Positions 22,468 through 31,820 of a DNA stretch of 38,910 bases are shown piece by piece. The DNA comes from RUG11551 sp045546875 (GTDB taxonomy: Bacteria; Planctomycetota; Planctomycetia; Pirellulales; Thermoguttaceae): contig JAZQDP010000067.1 in the NCBI GenBank assembly GCA_045546875.1, positions 1-38,910 on the forward strand, given 5' to 3'. The translations under genes were made by a program, and so were the position numbers. Position 1 is the stretch's first letter. Every line of letters starts with the position of its first letter. Below the pieces are notes generated by a model that was not told the origin of the DNA, did no database searches, and worked only from the letters and a program-made list of their open reading frames with translations.

Positions 22468-25400
22468 TTATTGTTCCTCAGATTCTACAGGGATTTTACC
22501 CCCAAACAAAATCATGTAAAACACCGGGACGACGAACAGGGTCAGGAACGTTGCGACAATCAGGCCGAACATGATAGCCGTTGCCATGGATGAGAATAGC
22601 GTATCCTGCAGCAACGGAATCATACCAACGATAACCGTCATAGCGGCAACGGTGACGGGACGAAGTCGTTCTACCGCCGCTTCTACAATGGCATGGTAAA
22701 GATCGATTCCTTTTTGCCGTTCTTCGTCAATCTGATCCATTAAAACGACGCCGTTACGAACCATCATGCCCAGCAAACTCATCGCGCCGACCAGAGCCAT
22801 AAATCCAAACGGCAGCCGCATAACCAGCAAGCCGAAAGTAATCCCAATCATTGCCAGGGGGAACGTGATAGCGATAATAATCGGCTGACGCATACCGTTA
22901 AACAGAGCCACGACAATAATCGCCATAATTATCAACGCAATCGGTTCTTTATTGAGCACTTCCTTCTGAGCGGTTTGGGATTTTTCCAGCTGACCGCCCC
23001 ATTCAATCGTATACCCTTCCGGAAGCTCAAGCTTGTCGATTTCCGGTTTAAGTTCCTTCACAAGCTGGGTCCACTGAACGCCTTTCGGGTCAACGCCAAC
23101 GGTTATTGTTGGAACTCTGTCCCGACGATGGATCAGCCGTTCTTCCCAAACGTACTGGTTGTTTGACGTAATCTGCCCCAAAGGCACGGATTCCATGGCG
23201 CGCCCCCAAATCGGGAGACTGTCAAGGTTGGCGAGGTCGTTTCTTTCCGCTTCCGTACCGCGAACGACAATCGGGAAGATGTTATCGCCTTCGGCATACT
23301 GACCGACCGGAATTCCAGATGACGCCCAGCGAAGCATAATGCCCATTTCCGTTCTGGAAACGCCCGCTCGGGAACCTTTGGGTTGAGAATAGTTTGGCGC
23401 CCACGCCAAAGCAGGTTGACGCCAGTTCGGTTGCGGAGCGTGAGTATGCGGATTCTTTCGCATAATAGATTCTACTTGAGAAGCCAGATTGCGAAGAGTT
23501 TTTTCGTTTGGTCCGCGAAGACGCACTTCTACTTCAAACTTGGTCGTTGGTCCCATGCAGTATCGCTGAGCGCGAGTAAACGCCTGAGGGAATTCCTTTT
23601 GCAGCCATTCCCCCGTTGGCTCCAATAGTTCGTCAACAACGTCAAGCGAATCAACGTTGATTACAAAATGCGCGTAGGACGAGTTTGCCAATTCCGGTTC
23701 GTATGGCAAATAGAATCGAGGCGGACCGGAACCGATAAATGCCGCGACATTTTTAACGCCCTTTTGACTTTTAAGATGTTCTTCGATCTTCATCGCATCG
23801 GCAGACGTCTGATTGATTGACGTCCCTTCCGGAAGCCAGTAATCGACCATAAATTGGGTTCGAGTTGCTCGCGGGAAGAAAATCTGCTCTACATGACGGA
23901 ACTCAATAATTGACAGCGCCAAGAGCATGCCAACGCCCAGCAAGACTGTAATTTTATGATGCAAAGACCATTCCAGCGCCCTTCTATAACCGCGATAAAC
24001 CAATCCGCCGTGCGGAGATTTTCCAGAATCTGAAGTAACGTTATGAACAAATATGAAGTATATAACCGGCGTTTGCAGCATTGCCACCAGCCAGCTGATA
24101 ATAAGCGAAATGGTTAAAACGAGGAACAGGTCGCGGCAATATTCTCCCGACATATCTTGTGACAGATAAACGGGGAGAAAAGCGATAAATCCAACGATTG
24201 TCGCGCCCAAAAGCTGATGAGCCACTCGGCGCGCGCCCTCAATACAGGCTTCTTTTCGTTCCATCCCCTGCTGCATTCTGACCAGAATCAAGTCGCCAAC
24301 AACAACGGCGTCGTCAACCAGAATCCCTAAAGCAACGATAAACGCGCCCAAAGAAACGCGGTGAAGCGTCATACCCATAGGATAAATGACGCACATGGTT
24401 GCCAAAATAACAATCAGCAAAGAGCTGGTAATCAGCAAACCGCTTCGCCAACCCATGGCAACCATAACGACAATTGTTACAATTATAACCGCTTCATAAA
24501 GGTTTTTCATGAACGCTTTAATTGAAATGCGGACGTTGTCCGGCTGATAGGCGATTGTTTGTAGTTCAAATCCAACCGGGAACGTTTTGAGTATTTCGTT
24601 CGCTCGTTTTCGTACGCCATCGCCCATTTCGATAACGTTGCCGCCGGGAACAGGCGAAATTGCCAGCGCAACAGACGGTATCCCGTTAACGCGCAGAATC
24701 TTTTCTGACGGATCTGCGTAAACCTTTCTAACAGTTGCAATATCACGGAGTCGAATCTGCTTTGATCCCGCCTGATGTCTGGTTGAAAGAGTTTGCGCCA
24801 GCCCTGCCAGTTCCGGATTTTGAAGTAGTTTTGATGCCTGATTTTCCAGTTGAGTAGAGATTGTTTCAGGAAGAATCAGGTCTTCAATTTCCGTAACGCT
24901 CCCAAAAACGCCTTGCGGAGCCAGACGAATAACTTCGCCGTCAACGGTCATTTCTCCCGCAGAAGTTTTCGCGTTTTGCCCTTGCAGAGCCAAAACAAGC
25001 GCGGCGGGCGGAACTGCCAGTTCCGCCATTTTAGCGCGGGAAACCTCAATTTCGATAACCTCTTTCTGCTCGCCCCATAACTCAACCCGACCGACCTGAT
25101 TGACAAGCTGAAGTTCTTTTTGAAGCAGTTTTGCTTTATCCCTCAGTTCTGAAGCGGGGTAATCGTTAGACGACAGCGCGATAACAATCCCGTAGACGTC
25201 TCCAAAATCGTCAATGACAATCGGAGCCATCGCCTCGACGGGAAGCGTCAGTTTGGCTGTAGACAGCTTGTTACGCAAATTCTGCCAAATTTGCGGCAGT
25301 TTATTAGACGGAACGTTTGGCTTGACGTCTACAAAAACAATCGACTGCCCCGGCTTGGAAATGGAACGAATGTGATCCAATCCTTGCAATCGCTGAACAA

Positions 25401-25605
25401 TTCGTTCAACCTTGTCTGTAACTTCGTTTTGAACCTGTTCTGCGCTGGCGCCGGGATACATCGTCGCAACGACCGCCGTCTTGACCGCAAATTCCGGGTC
25501 TTCCAGGCGTCCCATGGAAAAATAGGAATATATCCCGCCCAGTATTATCAATACAACGCAGAAAGCAATTACTTTCCGATTATTAATAGCATATTGTGGA
25601 AGCAT
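22468..25605 (-). CDS. RND efflux transporter, inner-membrane permease
   Basis: A 1045-residue proton-driven pump of the HAE (AcrB-like) group. The normal two-half layout is visible: TM1, a large periplasmic loop, TM2-6, then the same again. Asp431-Asp432 in LGILVDDAVVV match the AcrB TM4 proton-relay pair. The partner position of AcrB Lys940 is an Arg here (MMVRNGVVL), seen in some HAE subgroups. The family opening YAINNRKVIAFCVVL and RLEDPEFAVKTAVV points to the smaller-substrate HAE type. Its adaptor gene lies just upstream (25763-27097). No outer-membrane channel gene is present in the window, so one must be supplied elsewhere. Substrate unknown. Confidence 0.94.
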   Translation of the reverse strand: MLPQYAINNRKVIAFCVVLIILGGIYSYFSMGRLEDPEFAVKTAVVATMYPGASAEQVQNEVTDKVERIVQRLQGLDHIRSISKPGQSIVFVDVKPNVPSNKLPQIWQNLRNKLSTAKLTLPVEAMAPIVIDDFGDVYGIVIALSSNDYPASELRDKAKLLQKELQLVNQVGRVELWGEQKEVIEIEVSRAKMAELAVPPAALVLALQGQNAKTSAGEMTVDGEVIRLAPQGVFGSVTEIEDLILPETISTQLENQASKLLQNPELAGLAQTLSTRHQAGSKQIRLRDIATVRKVYADPSEKILRVNGIPSVALAISPVPGGNVIEMGDGVRKRANEILKTFPVGFELQTIAYQPDNVRISIKAFMKNLYEAVIIVTIVVMVAMGWRSGLLITSSLLIVILATMCVIYPMGMTLHRVSLGAFIVALGILVDDAVVVGDLILVRMQQGMERKEACIEGARRVAHQLLGATIVGFIAFLPVYLSQDMSGEYCRDLFLVLTISLIISWLVAMLQTPVIYFIFVHNVTSDSGKSPHGGLVYRGYRRALEWSLHHKITVLLGVGMLLALSIIEFRHVEQIFFPRATRTQFMVDYWLPEGTSINQTSADAMKIEEHLKSQKGVKNVAAFIGSGPPRFYLPYEPELANSSYAHFVINVDSLDVVDELLEPTGEWLQKEFPQAFTRAQRYCMGPTTKFEVEVRLRGPNEKTLRNLASQVESIMRKNPHTHAPQPNWRQPALAWAPNYSQPKGSRAGVSRTEMGIMLRWASSGIPVGQYAEGDNIFPIVVRGTEAERNDLANLDSLPIWGRAMESVPLGQITSNNQYVWEERLIHRRDRVPTITVGVDPKGVQWTQLVKELKPEIDKLELPEGYTIEWGGQLEKSQTAQKEVLNKEPIALIIMAIIVVALFNGMRQPIIIAITFPLAMIGITFGLLVMRLPFGFMALVGAMSLLGMMVRNGVVLMDQIDEERQKGIDLYHAIVEAAVERLRPVTVAAMTVIVGMIPLLQDTLFSSMATAIMFGLIVATFLTLFVVPVFYMILFGGKIPVESEEQ

Positions 25606-25617
25606 GATTTATTAGTT

Positions 25618-25724
25618 GCTAGCTATTAGCTGCTAGCTATTAGCTTGGTTAATAGTAGTTCTAAGCGTTAATTGTTAAAGATTGAATCAAAAATCACAAA
25701 GCTGGAAGCTAGTAGCTAAAAGCT
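25618..25724. repeat. Hairpin built from tandem GCTAGCTATTAGCT words, between adaptor and pump genes
   Basis: GCTAGCTATTAGCT is perfectly duplicated at 25618-25631 and 25632-25645. The 25-nt arm 25621-25645 is complementary to 25700-25724 at 20 of 25 positions, giving a long hairpin with a 54-nt loop inside the 157-bp intercistronic gap of the RND operon. Confidence 0.65.
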
Positions 25725-25762
25725 GTTTCATAACAATAGACGCCAACTTACCGGAAGAGCCA

Positions 25763-27097
25763 TTATTTAGCTTCTGACGATTCCAGTTTTACCTTTTGCC
25801 CTGATTCGAGGAATCTCGCTCCGGCTGAGACGATAACGTCGCCTGGTTTGAGTCCGGATTCAACTTCTACGCCTTCTGGTCGAATTTGATGAATCGTAAT
25901 TGTCTGAGCGGTAACGGTTGAAGTCTTAGCGTCGTAAAGCATAACTTGAGCCGTATTTCCGCTATTAACTTCTTTATTGTCAGCCGGCGGCGCAACGATG
26001 CTGCTTTGAGGAATGATGAAATACGGGTTGTTCCGGTTGAATGCCAGCGTAACAGTTGCCGCCATGTTGGGGCGAATGAGTACAAAATTGGGATCGGTAC
26101 TGTCAGGCAGAGAAACCGTAAGCGTCATTGGATAAGATTGACGCCCAAGTTGAATTGACGAACCGATTTCCTTGATTTTCGCCGGGAACGTCTTGCCGGG
26201 AAACGCTTCAAAGGAGCATAAAAAACTATCCTGATCAAAGTCGCCTTCTCGAATCAAAACGGATTCCGGAATGCTAATAGCAACCTCAATCTGTTGAGCG
26301 TCCGAGAGTTCAACAATTGCCTGACCGGGAGCAATAACTTCGTGATTTTCAACAAACTTCTGAACGATAACGCCGTCAAAAGGAGCTTTTAAGACGGTGT
26401 CTTCCAGAGCGTTTTTCGCCGTTTTGAGGCTCGTCTGAATTCCAGCGATTTTCGCTTCTGCCGCTTCAATCTCTTCCGGTCGAGCGCCGGTAGTTGCCTT
26501 TTCAAGCTGATTATCCAGCGATTCTCTGGCGGCTTTGGCAACGTCGTAATCCATTTTGGCTTTATCGTACATGGCTTTTGACGCCGTTTGAGATTCCAGC
26601 AGGTTCGCCATTCGTTCAAACTGGACTTTTGCAGTTTCTTCAGAAGACTTTGCCGCTTCGAGCTGAGATTTTAACGTCGCAACGTCTTCCGCTCTGGCGC
26701 CTGTTTTTAACGCTGTGTAAACGGCATTCGCTTCATCAAGGCTGTGTTCAAGACGTTCTACTGCAAGTTGGAAATCTCGCGGATCCAGCTTTGCCAAAAC
26801 GTCGTTTTCTTTAACTGTTACTCCAAGAGTTGCGTTAAGTTCCAAAAGTTCGCCGGGAATGCGAAATGACGCCTTTGTGCGTCGAGATTCTTTGGCAAAT
26901 CCGGGAAACGTTCTCAGATCCGATTTGTTAGTCTGACCGACAGTGTAAACGCGGACAACAATCTGTTCCGGTTCTGGCAATGTAACCTTTTGCTGCGACT
27001 TAACATACTGATTGTAAAGGACGTACCCAATTGCAATCAAAACCAACAGCGAACATGCTGAACCAATTATTGCGCTGAATTTTTTCTTGTTCGACAT
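25763..27097 (-). CDS. RND efflux periplasmic adaptor (HlyD/AcrA family)
   Basis: 444 residues. I start at 27097 (MSNKKKFSAI), where a basic N-terminus leads into a single membrane anchor (about 8-28); the frame is open 29 codons further upstream. Order of domains: lipoyl half (RIPGELLELNATLGVTVKENDVLAKLD), a long coiled-coil hairpin (about 105-220, rich in Ala, Lys and Glu), second lipoyl half (LKAPFDGVIVQKFVENHEVI), beta-barrel, and a membrane-proximal domain ending GLKPGDVIVSAGARFLESGQKV. It links the pump at 22468-25605 to an outer-membrane channel. The 157-bp gap to the pump gene contains the tandem-word hairpin. No SD is seen. Confidence 0.93.
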   Translation of the reverse strand: MSNKKKFSAIIGSACSLLVLIAIGYVLYNQYVKSQQKVTLPEPEQIVVRVYTVGQTNKSDLRTFPGFAKESRRTKASFRIPGELLELNATLGVTVKENDVLAKLDPRDFQLAVERLEHSLDEANAVYTALKTGARAEDVATLKSQLEAAKSSEETAKVQFERMANLLESQTASKAMYDKAKMDYDVAKAARESLDNQLEKATTGARPEEIEAAEAKIAGIQTSLKTAKNALEDTVLKAPFDGVIVQKFVENHEVIAPGQAIVELSDAQQIEVAISIPESVLIREGDFDQDSFLCSFEAFPGKTFPAKIKEIGSSIQLGRQSYPMTLTVSLPDSTDPNFVLIRPNMAATVTLAFNRNNPYFIIPQSSIVAPPADNKEVNSGNTAQVMLYDAKTSTVTAQTITIHQIRPEGVEVESGLKPGDVIVSAGARFLESGQKVKLESSEAK

Positions 27098-27387
27098 GAT
27101 TTTTATAACGATAGTGTTAAAAATGATTTGGAATATAAAACGCAACGTTGAAAAAGGTTTTTCTGTTTTCTCTATTTCTCTCAAACGTCTTCAATTCCAC
27201 ACAATATATCATAATATTAATTATAACTCCAAATTTCAACTTTGCGAGAGTACGTAAGTAATTTTTTTATAAACTATTATATACTAAAAAATATGATATT
27301 ATCGATGATGTAATTTAATTATAGAATTGTTAAGACAGATTTTTTATTTAAAATTATAAAGTAATATCATAAATTGACGTTTTCTGA

Positions 27388-28557
27388 TTATTTGTGCAGT
27401 AATTGTTGAAAAAATGGATCGGTAGATTTCTGTTCCATAAAACGAAACATATTAGGATAATTCTTTTTTAATATGCCGGGATGATAAAGGATGATTACAA
27501 TATCTGGTTTGACTTTTTCAAGATAATCAATAGGCGATAAACTATAACTTCTCACGTCTAACATGTGAACTTCATGGAAAGATAAACAGAGATAATCAAA
27601 CCATGGTAACCCAAATGAGTCTTTTATAAACACGACTTTTCCGTATTCAATATTGTGATTAATTGATATTTTTAGAGGAGGATTATGCATATAATAATCA
27701 CTTAAGCCCACAGATTCGAAATTGCCTCGTTTTTCATAATTTAGATGAGGCGTCTTAATCGTAATATCCGTATCGAAATTAGGTATATAATGAGTAATTG
27801 TTCTTTCGAATGGTATAAAATATTCTCCAGTTTTGTTAATCTGGAATTGTTCCCAGAAATCCAATGTCCCGTTTTTTATCGATAACATGTTTATCCAGTC
27901 GGTATTCATTTTGTGGAGTGCAGTAAAATCTTGGGAACAGTCTTTAATAAAATGTTTAAATGAAAGCAGTGCATATTCAGGTTTCCAATGATGATCGCCC
28001 TTGAAAAACAAACTATAGTGCTCTTGAGGTTTGTTTTTCAAAATCATTCGGGAATCGTAATATGGAACAGACTTTTGATCAAGATACTTTAAAAAGATAT
28101 CTGCATTATCATTTGAATATTCAGGAATACAGCCGCGAGGCGTGTCTTTATCCAAATAATGAGATTTAGCAGGAGCCATCACAAAAATTAATGGAACGTT
28201 TATGGCGTCAAGTCTTTGTTTAAGCTCAAACATGGAATTAGAACGCTGTTGGCATAATTCATCGTCTTCTGAAGATCTTTTTCGAATTGTTGCATTATCC
28301 AAATATCCGTTTTCAAGTTTAACAATAGGATATACAACTCTTTTGTCGATGATTCGCTGAATAAAAGAATACAGCCGCATATAGTAGCGAACGCCAACAA
28401 CGTCTACGGTAGAGCTATTTCCATTTAGAACTATTTCAACGCATTTTGACCATGCAGAATACAATAAATTCTCCCTGGATTTCAAAGCGCTTAATCCCAG
28501 ATTTGAAAAAATCAGGGAAATAAAGCAAACGGCTATAATCCATTGTTTACGAAACAT
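27388..28557 (-). CDS. DHHW/AlgX-like SGNH hydrolase-fold protein
   Basis: 389 residues with an N-terminal signal anchor (about 7-24), so membrane-anchored on the outside or secreted. Seen: FVMAPAKSHYL (127-136 region), GDHHW (Asp188, His189, His190, Trp191) and the nucleophile context IKDSFG (Ser314). The D-x-H-W plus late Ser pattern is that of AlgX/AlgJ polysaccharide O-acetyltransferases and DHHW proteins. These normally pair with an MBOAT acyl carrier such as AlgI; none lies nearby. It is notably AT-rich compared with pyrC next door, which suggests acquisition or relaxed selection. Ordinary start ATG at 28557, no SD. Confidence 0.78.
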   Translation of the reverse strand: MFRKQWIIAVCFISLIFSNLGLSALKSRENLLYSAWSKCVEIVLNGNSSTVDVVGVRYYMRLYSFIQRIIDKRVVYPIVKLENGYLDNATIRKRSSEDDELCQQRSNSMFELKQRLDAINVPLIFVMAPAKSHYLDKDTPRGCIPEYSNDNADIFLKYLDQKSVPYYDSRMILKNKPQEHYSLFFKGDHHWKPEYALLSFKHFIKDCSQDFTALHKMNTDWINMLSIKNGTLDFWEQFQINKTGEYFIPFERTITHYIPNFDTDITIKTPHLNYEKRGNFESVGLSDYYMHNPPLKISINHNIEYGKVVFIKDSFGLPWFDYLCLSFHEVHMLDVRSYSLSPIDYLEKVKPDIVIILYHPGILKKNYPNMFRFMEQKSTDPFFQQLLHK

Positions 28558-28865
28558 TGTTCAATGGTTGTTTGATTTTTATTTTTAATCAATATATATT
28601 ATACATCATATTTTTATTTTGACGAGTCCTGTATGTCGTTAAAATTGAAATAGATTCAAGAATAAACTAATCAAGAAATGTTTAATATTGAATGTTCTAT
28701 CCATATAAGCCGTACTTTTTCGCTTTTCGTTCATTATATTATTTAATATTCCCGTCCACCCTTGCAAAGATATAAATTTGAGATACAATATATTTAATCG
28801 AATATTCAACCTTGAGCGCGGGTTGAACGCCTGCGCTTTGACGACCTAACTTCTGCAAATCTCTT
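28558..28865. other. Divergent intergenic region before pyrC
   Basis: AT-rich and without a gene. The only structure is a weak stem around AGCGC..GCGCT near 28814-28835, shortly before pyrC. It must carry promoters for both divergent genes, but I cannot pick them with confidence. Confidence 0.5.
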
Positions 28866-30140
28866 ATGGCAAGTTTACTGATTAAAAACGGACGTGTAAT
28901 CGACCCCGCTAACGGCGTCGACAAAGTTACCAATGTTCTAATTGAAAACGGACGAATAACCAGCTACGACATCCAGTCGCGCGGCGAAGACAAGGTTATC
29001 GACGCAACCGACAAGCTGGTCGTTCCCGGTCTGATTGATCCGCACGTTCATCTTCGCGAACCAGGGTTTGAAGAAGATGAAACCATTGCGACCGGAACTG
29101 CAGCTGCGGTTGCTGGCGGATTTACGTCAATTGCCTGTATGCCCAACACCAACCCGCCGGTCGATTCCCGCGCCTCGGTTGAGTTCATTCTCCATCAGGC
29201 TCAGCGGGCGGACAACTGCAACGTCTATCCTGTTGCGTGCGTTAGCCAGGGTAGGGCGGGCGAATCGCTGGCGGAAATGGGACAGCTGTCCGAAGCGGGA
29301 GCGGTCGCTTTTTCAGACGACGGCGCGCCGGTTTCCAATGCAGAACTCATGCGTCGGGCGTTTGAATATTCCATTATGTTCGACAAGGCGATTATGAACC
29401 ATCCGGAAGACAAATCGCTTACTCATGGCTGCGTCATGCATGAGGGACTTGTCAGCGTCGAACTGGGGTTGGCTGGCATTCCCGCTGCGGCGGAAGAAAT
29501 CATGATCGCCCGCGACATCACCCTGGCGGAACTCACCGGCGGACGTCTTCACGAACAGCACGTTTCCTCCAAAGGATCCGTTGACCTCATTCGTCGCGCC
29601 AAAGCCAGAGGCGTTCGCGTTACGGCTGAAGTTACTCCGCATCACATCTCCCTGACGGACGAATGTTTGCGAACGTTTGATTCCTGCTATAAAATGAGTC
29701 CTCCATTACGTTCACAGGAAGACGTTGATGCCTGTATTGTAGGGCTTAAAGACGGAACGCTGGATATTATCGGCACCGACCACGCTCCGCACGCGCCGGA
29801 AAAGAAGATGGTCGAGCTGGATCGCGCCCCGTTTGGAATCGTCGGACTGGAAACGGCTCTGGGCGTTCTGTGTACAAAGCTCATCGTTCCCGGACATCTG
29901 ACTTGGTCGCAGCTGATTGAAAAAATGACAATCAATCCCGCTCGCCTGCTCAACCTCAAAAAGGGATCGCTGGAAGTCGGCGCGGACGCCGATATTACCA
30001 TTATCGACCCGACAATGCAATGGACGGTTGACGCCAATCAGTTCAAAACTAAAAGCCGCAACACGCCGTACAATGGCTGGACGCTTACAGGTCGAGCCAT
30101 TTACACGATTGTCGGCGGTAGAATTCGGTTTTCGCTCTAA
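28866..30140 (+). CDS. pyrC: Dihydroorotase, class I
   Basis: 424 residues. It catalyses the reversible cyclisation of carbamoyl-aspartate to dihydroorotate, step three of pyrimidine synthesis. Seen: the metal pair motif DPHVHLREPG (His60, His62, Arg64), MPNTNPP, a middle-domain EVTPHH, and GTDHAPH (catalytic Asp near residue 305), followed by GIVGLETALG. Length and motifs fit the long class I (PyrC/PyrX-like) enzymes. All catalytic residues are present, so this is the active form and not the inactive PyrC' partner. It is GC-richer than its flanks, as is cysS, consistent with a conserved core gene. A CNT nucleoside transporter follows after 98 bp. Confidence 0.95.
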   Translation: MASLLIKNGRVIDPANGVDKVTNVLIENGRITSYDIQSRGEDKVIDATDKLVVPGLIDPHVHLREPGFEEDETIATGTAAAVAGGFTSIACMPNTNPPVDSRASVEFILHQAQRADNCNVYPVACVSQGRAGESLAEMGQLSEAGAVAFSDDGAPVSNAELMRRAFEYSIMFDKAIMNHPEDKSLTHGCVMHEGLVSVELGLAGIPAAAEEIMIARDITLAELTGGRLHEQHVSSKGSVDLIRRAKARGVRVTAEVTPHHISLTDECLRTFDSCYKMSPPLRSQEDVDACIVGLKDGTLDIIGTDHAPHAPEKKMVELDRAPFGIVGLETALGVLCTKLIVPGHLTWSQLIEKMTINPARLLNLKKGSLEVGADADITIIDPTMQWTVDANQFKTKSRNTPYNGWTLTGRAIYTIVGGRIRFSL

Positions 30141-30145
30141 GAAAA

Positions 30146-30216
30146 GTGGTAAGTTTTAAGTGGTAAGTGATTAGGACGCAAGCGCACTTCCCACTAACCA
30201 CTTACCACTTACCACC
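30146..30216 (+). repeat. Hairpin of GTGGTAAGT words between pyrC and the nucleoside transporter
   Basis: The left arm (30146-30173) carries GTGGTAAG twice, separated by TTTTAA. The right arm (30190-30216) is its near-complement (CACTTACCACTTACCAC). It begins 6 bases after the pyrC stop and ends 22 bases before the next start codon, so it would shape the intercistronic RNA. Confidence 0.65.
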
Positions 30217-30238
30217 CCATACCTCTCGTCAACCTCCC

Positions 30239-31474
30239 ATGCAATACATTCCCCCCATTATCGGAATAGTCGTTTTTTTATTTATCGCCTGGCTGATGTC
30301 AGAGAATCGCAAACATATTGTTTGGCGACCGGTTCTTCTGGGAATGGCGATGATTTTTGTTCTCGGCTGGATTTTGCTGGGAACGAAGTTCGGGAATACG
30401 GTCAAAGAAGCCGGCGGCAACGGCATAACCGCTTTTATTCACTGTGCTGATGTAGGGGCTAAAGCGATTTTCAATGAAAAACTTATTAACGGCGCTTCTG
30501 GCTTGTGCTGTCCGGGGCTGACGTTCTTGCCGTCTCTGATTTTTATCGGAGCGTTATCAGCCGCACTGTATTATTTGGGCGTTCTTCAGTTTATAATTCG
30601 AATTTTCGCGGTCCTTGTTACAAAAATTACCCGTATCTCTGGAGCTGAAGCGTTAATTTCAGTAGCAAATATGTTTTTGGGAATGGTTGAATCCCCGTTT
30701 GCCGTCAAGCCGTATTTGCCGCTTTTTACCCGCTCTCAGCTTTTCTGTCTGATGACCTGCGGCATGGCTTCAATTGCTGGCGGGGTAATGGTTGTCTATG
30801 GTGGAATGTTACAAAAAGCAGGAACGTCTCCTGGACATTTGCTTATTGCGTCCATTTTGTCAGTCTTCTCTGCGATAGTTATTTCCAAGATAATGGTTCC
30901 GGAAACTGACCCGCAAACAGCCAACAGTTTTGTTGAAGACAACAGCCAGAAAAGTTCAGACGCTAACCTTTTAGACGCCATTTGCCGCGGGGGAGGTGAG
31001 GGCGTAATGCTGGCAATTAACGTTATGGCAATGCTCATTGCTTTTAGTTCTTTGTTGGCTTTACTGAATTTGATGCTGAGTTTTTTGGGTTCTTTTAATG
31101 ACGCTCCGCTAACGATTCAGCGCATTTTTGGCTGGCTTTTTGCCCCCCTTGCGTGGCTTATGGGCGTGCCATGGGGAGAATGTCACTTTGCCGGGCAGTT
31201 GCTGGGGGAAAAAACGATTCTTAATGAGTTTATTGCCTATCTTGACATGACAAATCCGGATAATCTCTCACAGCTTTCAGAACGCTCGCGAGTTATTATG
31301 TCGTATGCTCTATGTGGGTTTGCCAATTTTGGTTCGTTAGCCATTATGATTGGCGGACTGGGATCGCTCGTTCCAACGCGCCGGGCGGAAATCGCCAAGC
31401 TGGCGTTGCCGTCTTTGGTAAGTGGAACTCTTGCCGCGTTCATTACCGCCTGTCTCGGGAGCCTTTTTGTGTAG
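30239..31474 (+). CDS. Concentrative nucleoside transporter (CNT/NupC family)
   Basis: 411 residues. CNT carriers import nucleosides with protons or sodium. The family motifs are clear: NMFLGMVESPFAVKPYL (pore region), GEKTILNEFIAYLDM and YALCGFANFGSLAIMIGG. Around nine to ten hydrophobic segments are present. Start set at the ATG at 30239 (MQYIPPIIG), which leads into the first helix; an earlier in-frame start at 30167 lies inside the inverted repeat and would add 24 hydrophilic residues. Same strand as pyrC, 98 bp behind it, so salvage uptake and de novo synthesis of pyrimidines may be co-expressed. It is followed by a promoter for tRNA-Leu. Confidence 0.94.
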   Translation: MQYIPPIIGIVVFLFIAWLMSENRKHIVWRPVLLGMAMIFVLGWILLGTKFGNTVKEAGGNGITAFIHCADVGAKAIFNEKLINGASGLCCPGLTFLPSLIFIGALSAALYYLGVLQFIIRIFAVLVTKITRISGAEALISVANMFLGMVESPFAVKPYLPLFTRSQLFCLMTCGMASIAGGVMVVYGGMLQKAGTSPGHLLIASILSVFSAIVISKIMVPETDPQTANSFVEDNSQKSSDANLLDAICRGGGEGVMLAINVMAMLIAFSSLLALLNLMLSFLGSFNDAPLTIQRIFGWLFAPLAWLMGVPWGECHFAGQLLGEKTILNEFIAYLDMTNPDNLSQLSERSRVIMSYALCGFANFGSLAIMIGGLGSLVPTRRAEIAKLALPSLVSGTLAAFITACLGSLFV

Positions 31475-31631
31475 CGAAAACCTCTGATGCAGTCGAAAAC
31501 GCCTTTGGATTGCGGATAAAGTCTATTTTTCATATCTTGCCGACGATGTCCGCGATTCGGGCTGAACCATTTCTTTTGTTGCAACCAATATTTGCGTGCA
31601 TCCTTTAAAAATAAAAAATTTTTACCCCCCC

Positions 31632-31659
31632 TTGATAAAGAATGAATTAGCGCTATACT
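31632..31659 (+). promoter_or_regulatory. Promoter of tRNA-Leu
   Basis: TTGATA (31632-31637), a 16-base spacer, and TATACT (31654-31659). The start point would be near 31666, seven bases before the mature tRNA. Confidence 0.65.
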
Positions 31660-31672
31660 GTATATTGAAATT

Positions 31673-31755
31673 GCCGAAGTGGCGGAATGGCAGACGCGAT
31701 GGATTCAAAATCCATTGTCCGCAAGGATGTGTGGGTTCGACTCCCACCTTCGGTA
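31673..31755 (+). tRNA. tRNA-Leu (anticodon CAA)
   Basis: 83 nt, class II. The acceptor stem GCCGAAG pairs with CTTCGGT (first pair G-U), discriminator A. D-arm GGCGGAATGGCAGACGC, anticodon stem ATGGA/TCCAT with loop TTCAAAA, long variable arm with TCC-GCAA-GGA, and T-arm GTGGG-TTCGACT-CCCAC. CCA is not encoded. It reads TTG (UUG) codons. Confidence 0.97.
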
Positions 31756-31759
31756 TTGG

Positions 31760-31790
31760 AATCGTTGCAAGCGTTTGCAACGATTTTTTT
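31760..31790 (+). terminator. Terminator of tRNA-Leu
   Basis: AATCGTTGCA (31760-31769) pairs perfectly with TGCAACGATT (31776-31785), six-base loop, followed by a run of T to 31790. It begins five bases after the tRNA. Confidence 0.92.
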
Positions 31791-31820
31791 GTTTAAATTG
31801 TTCTTTCAGTTTGTTTTTAT

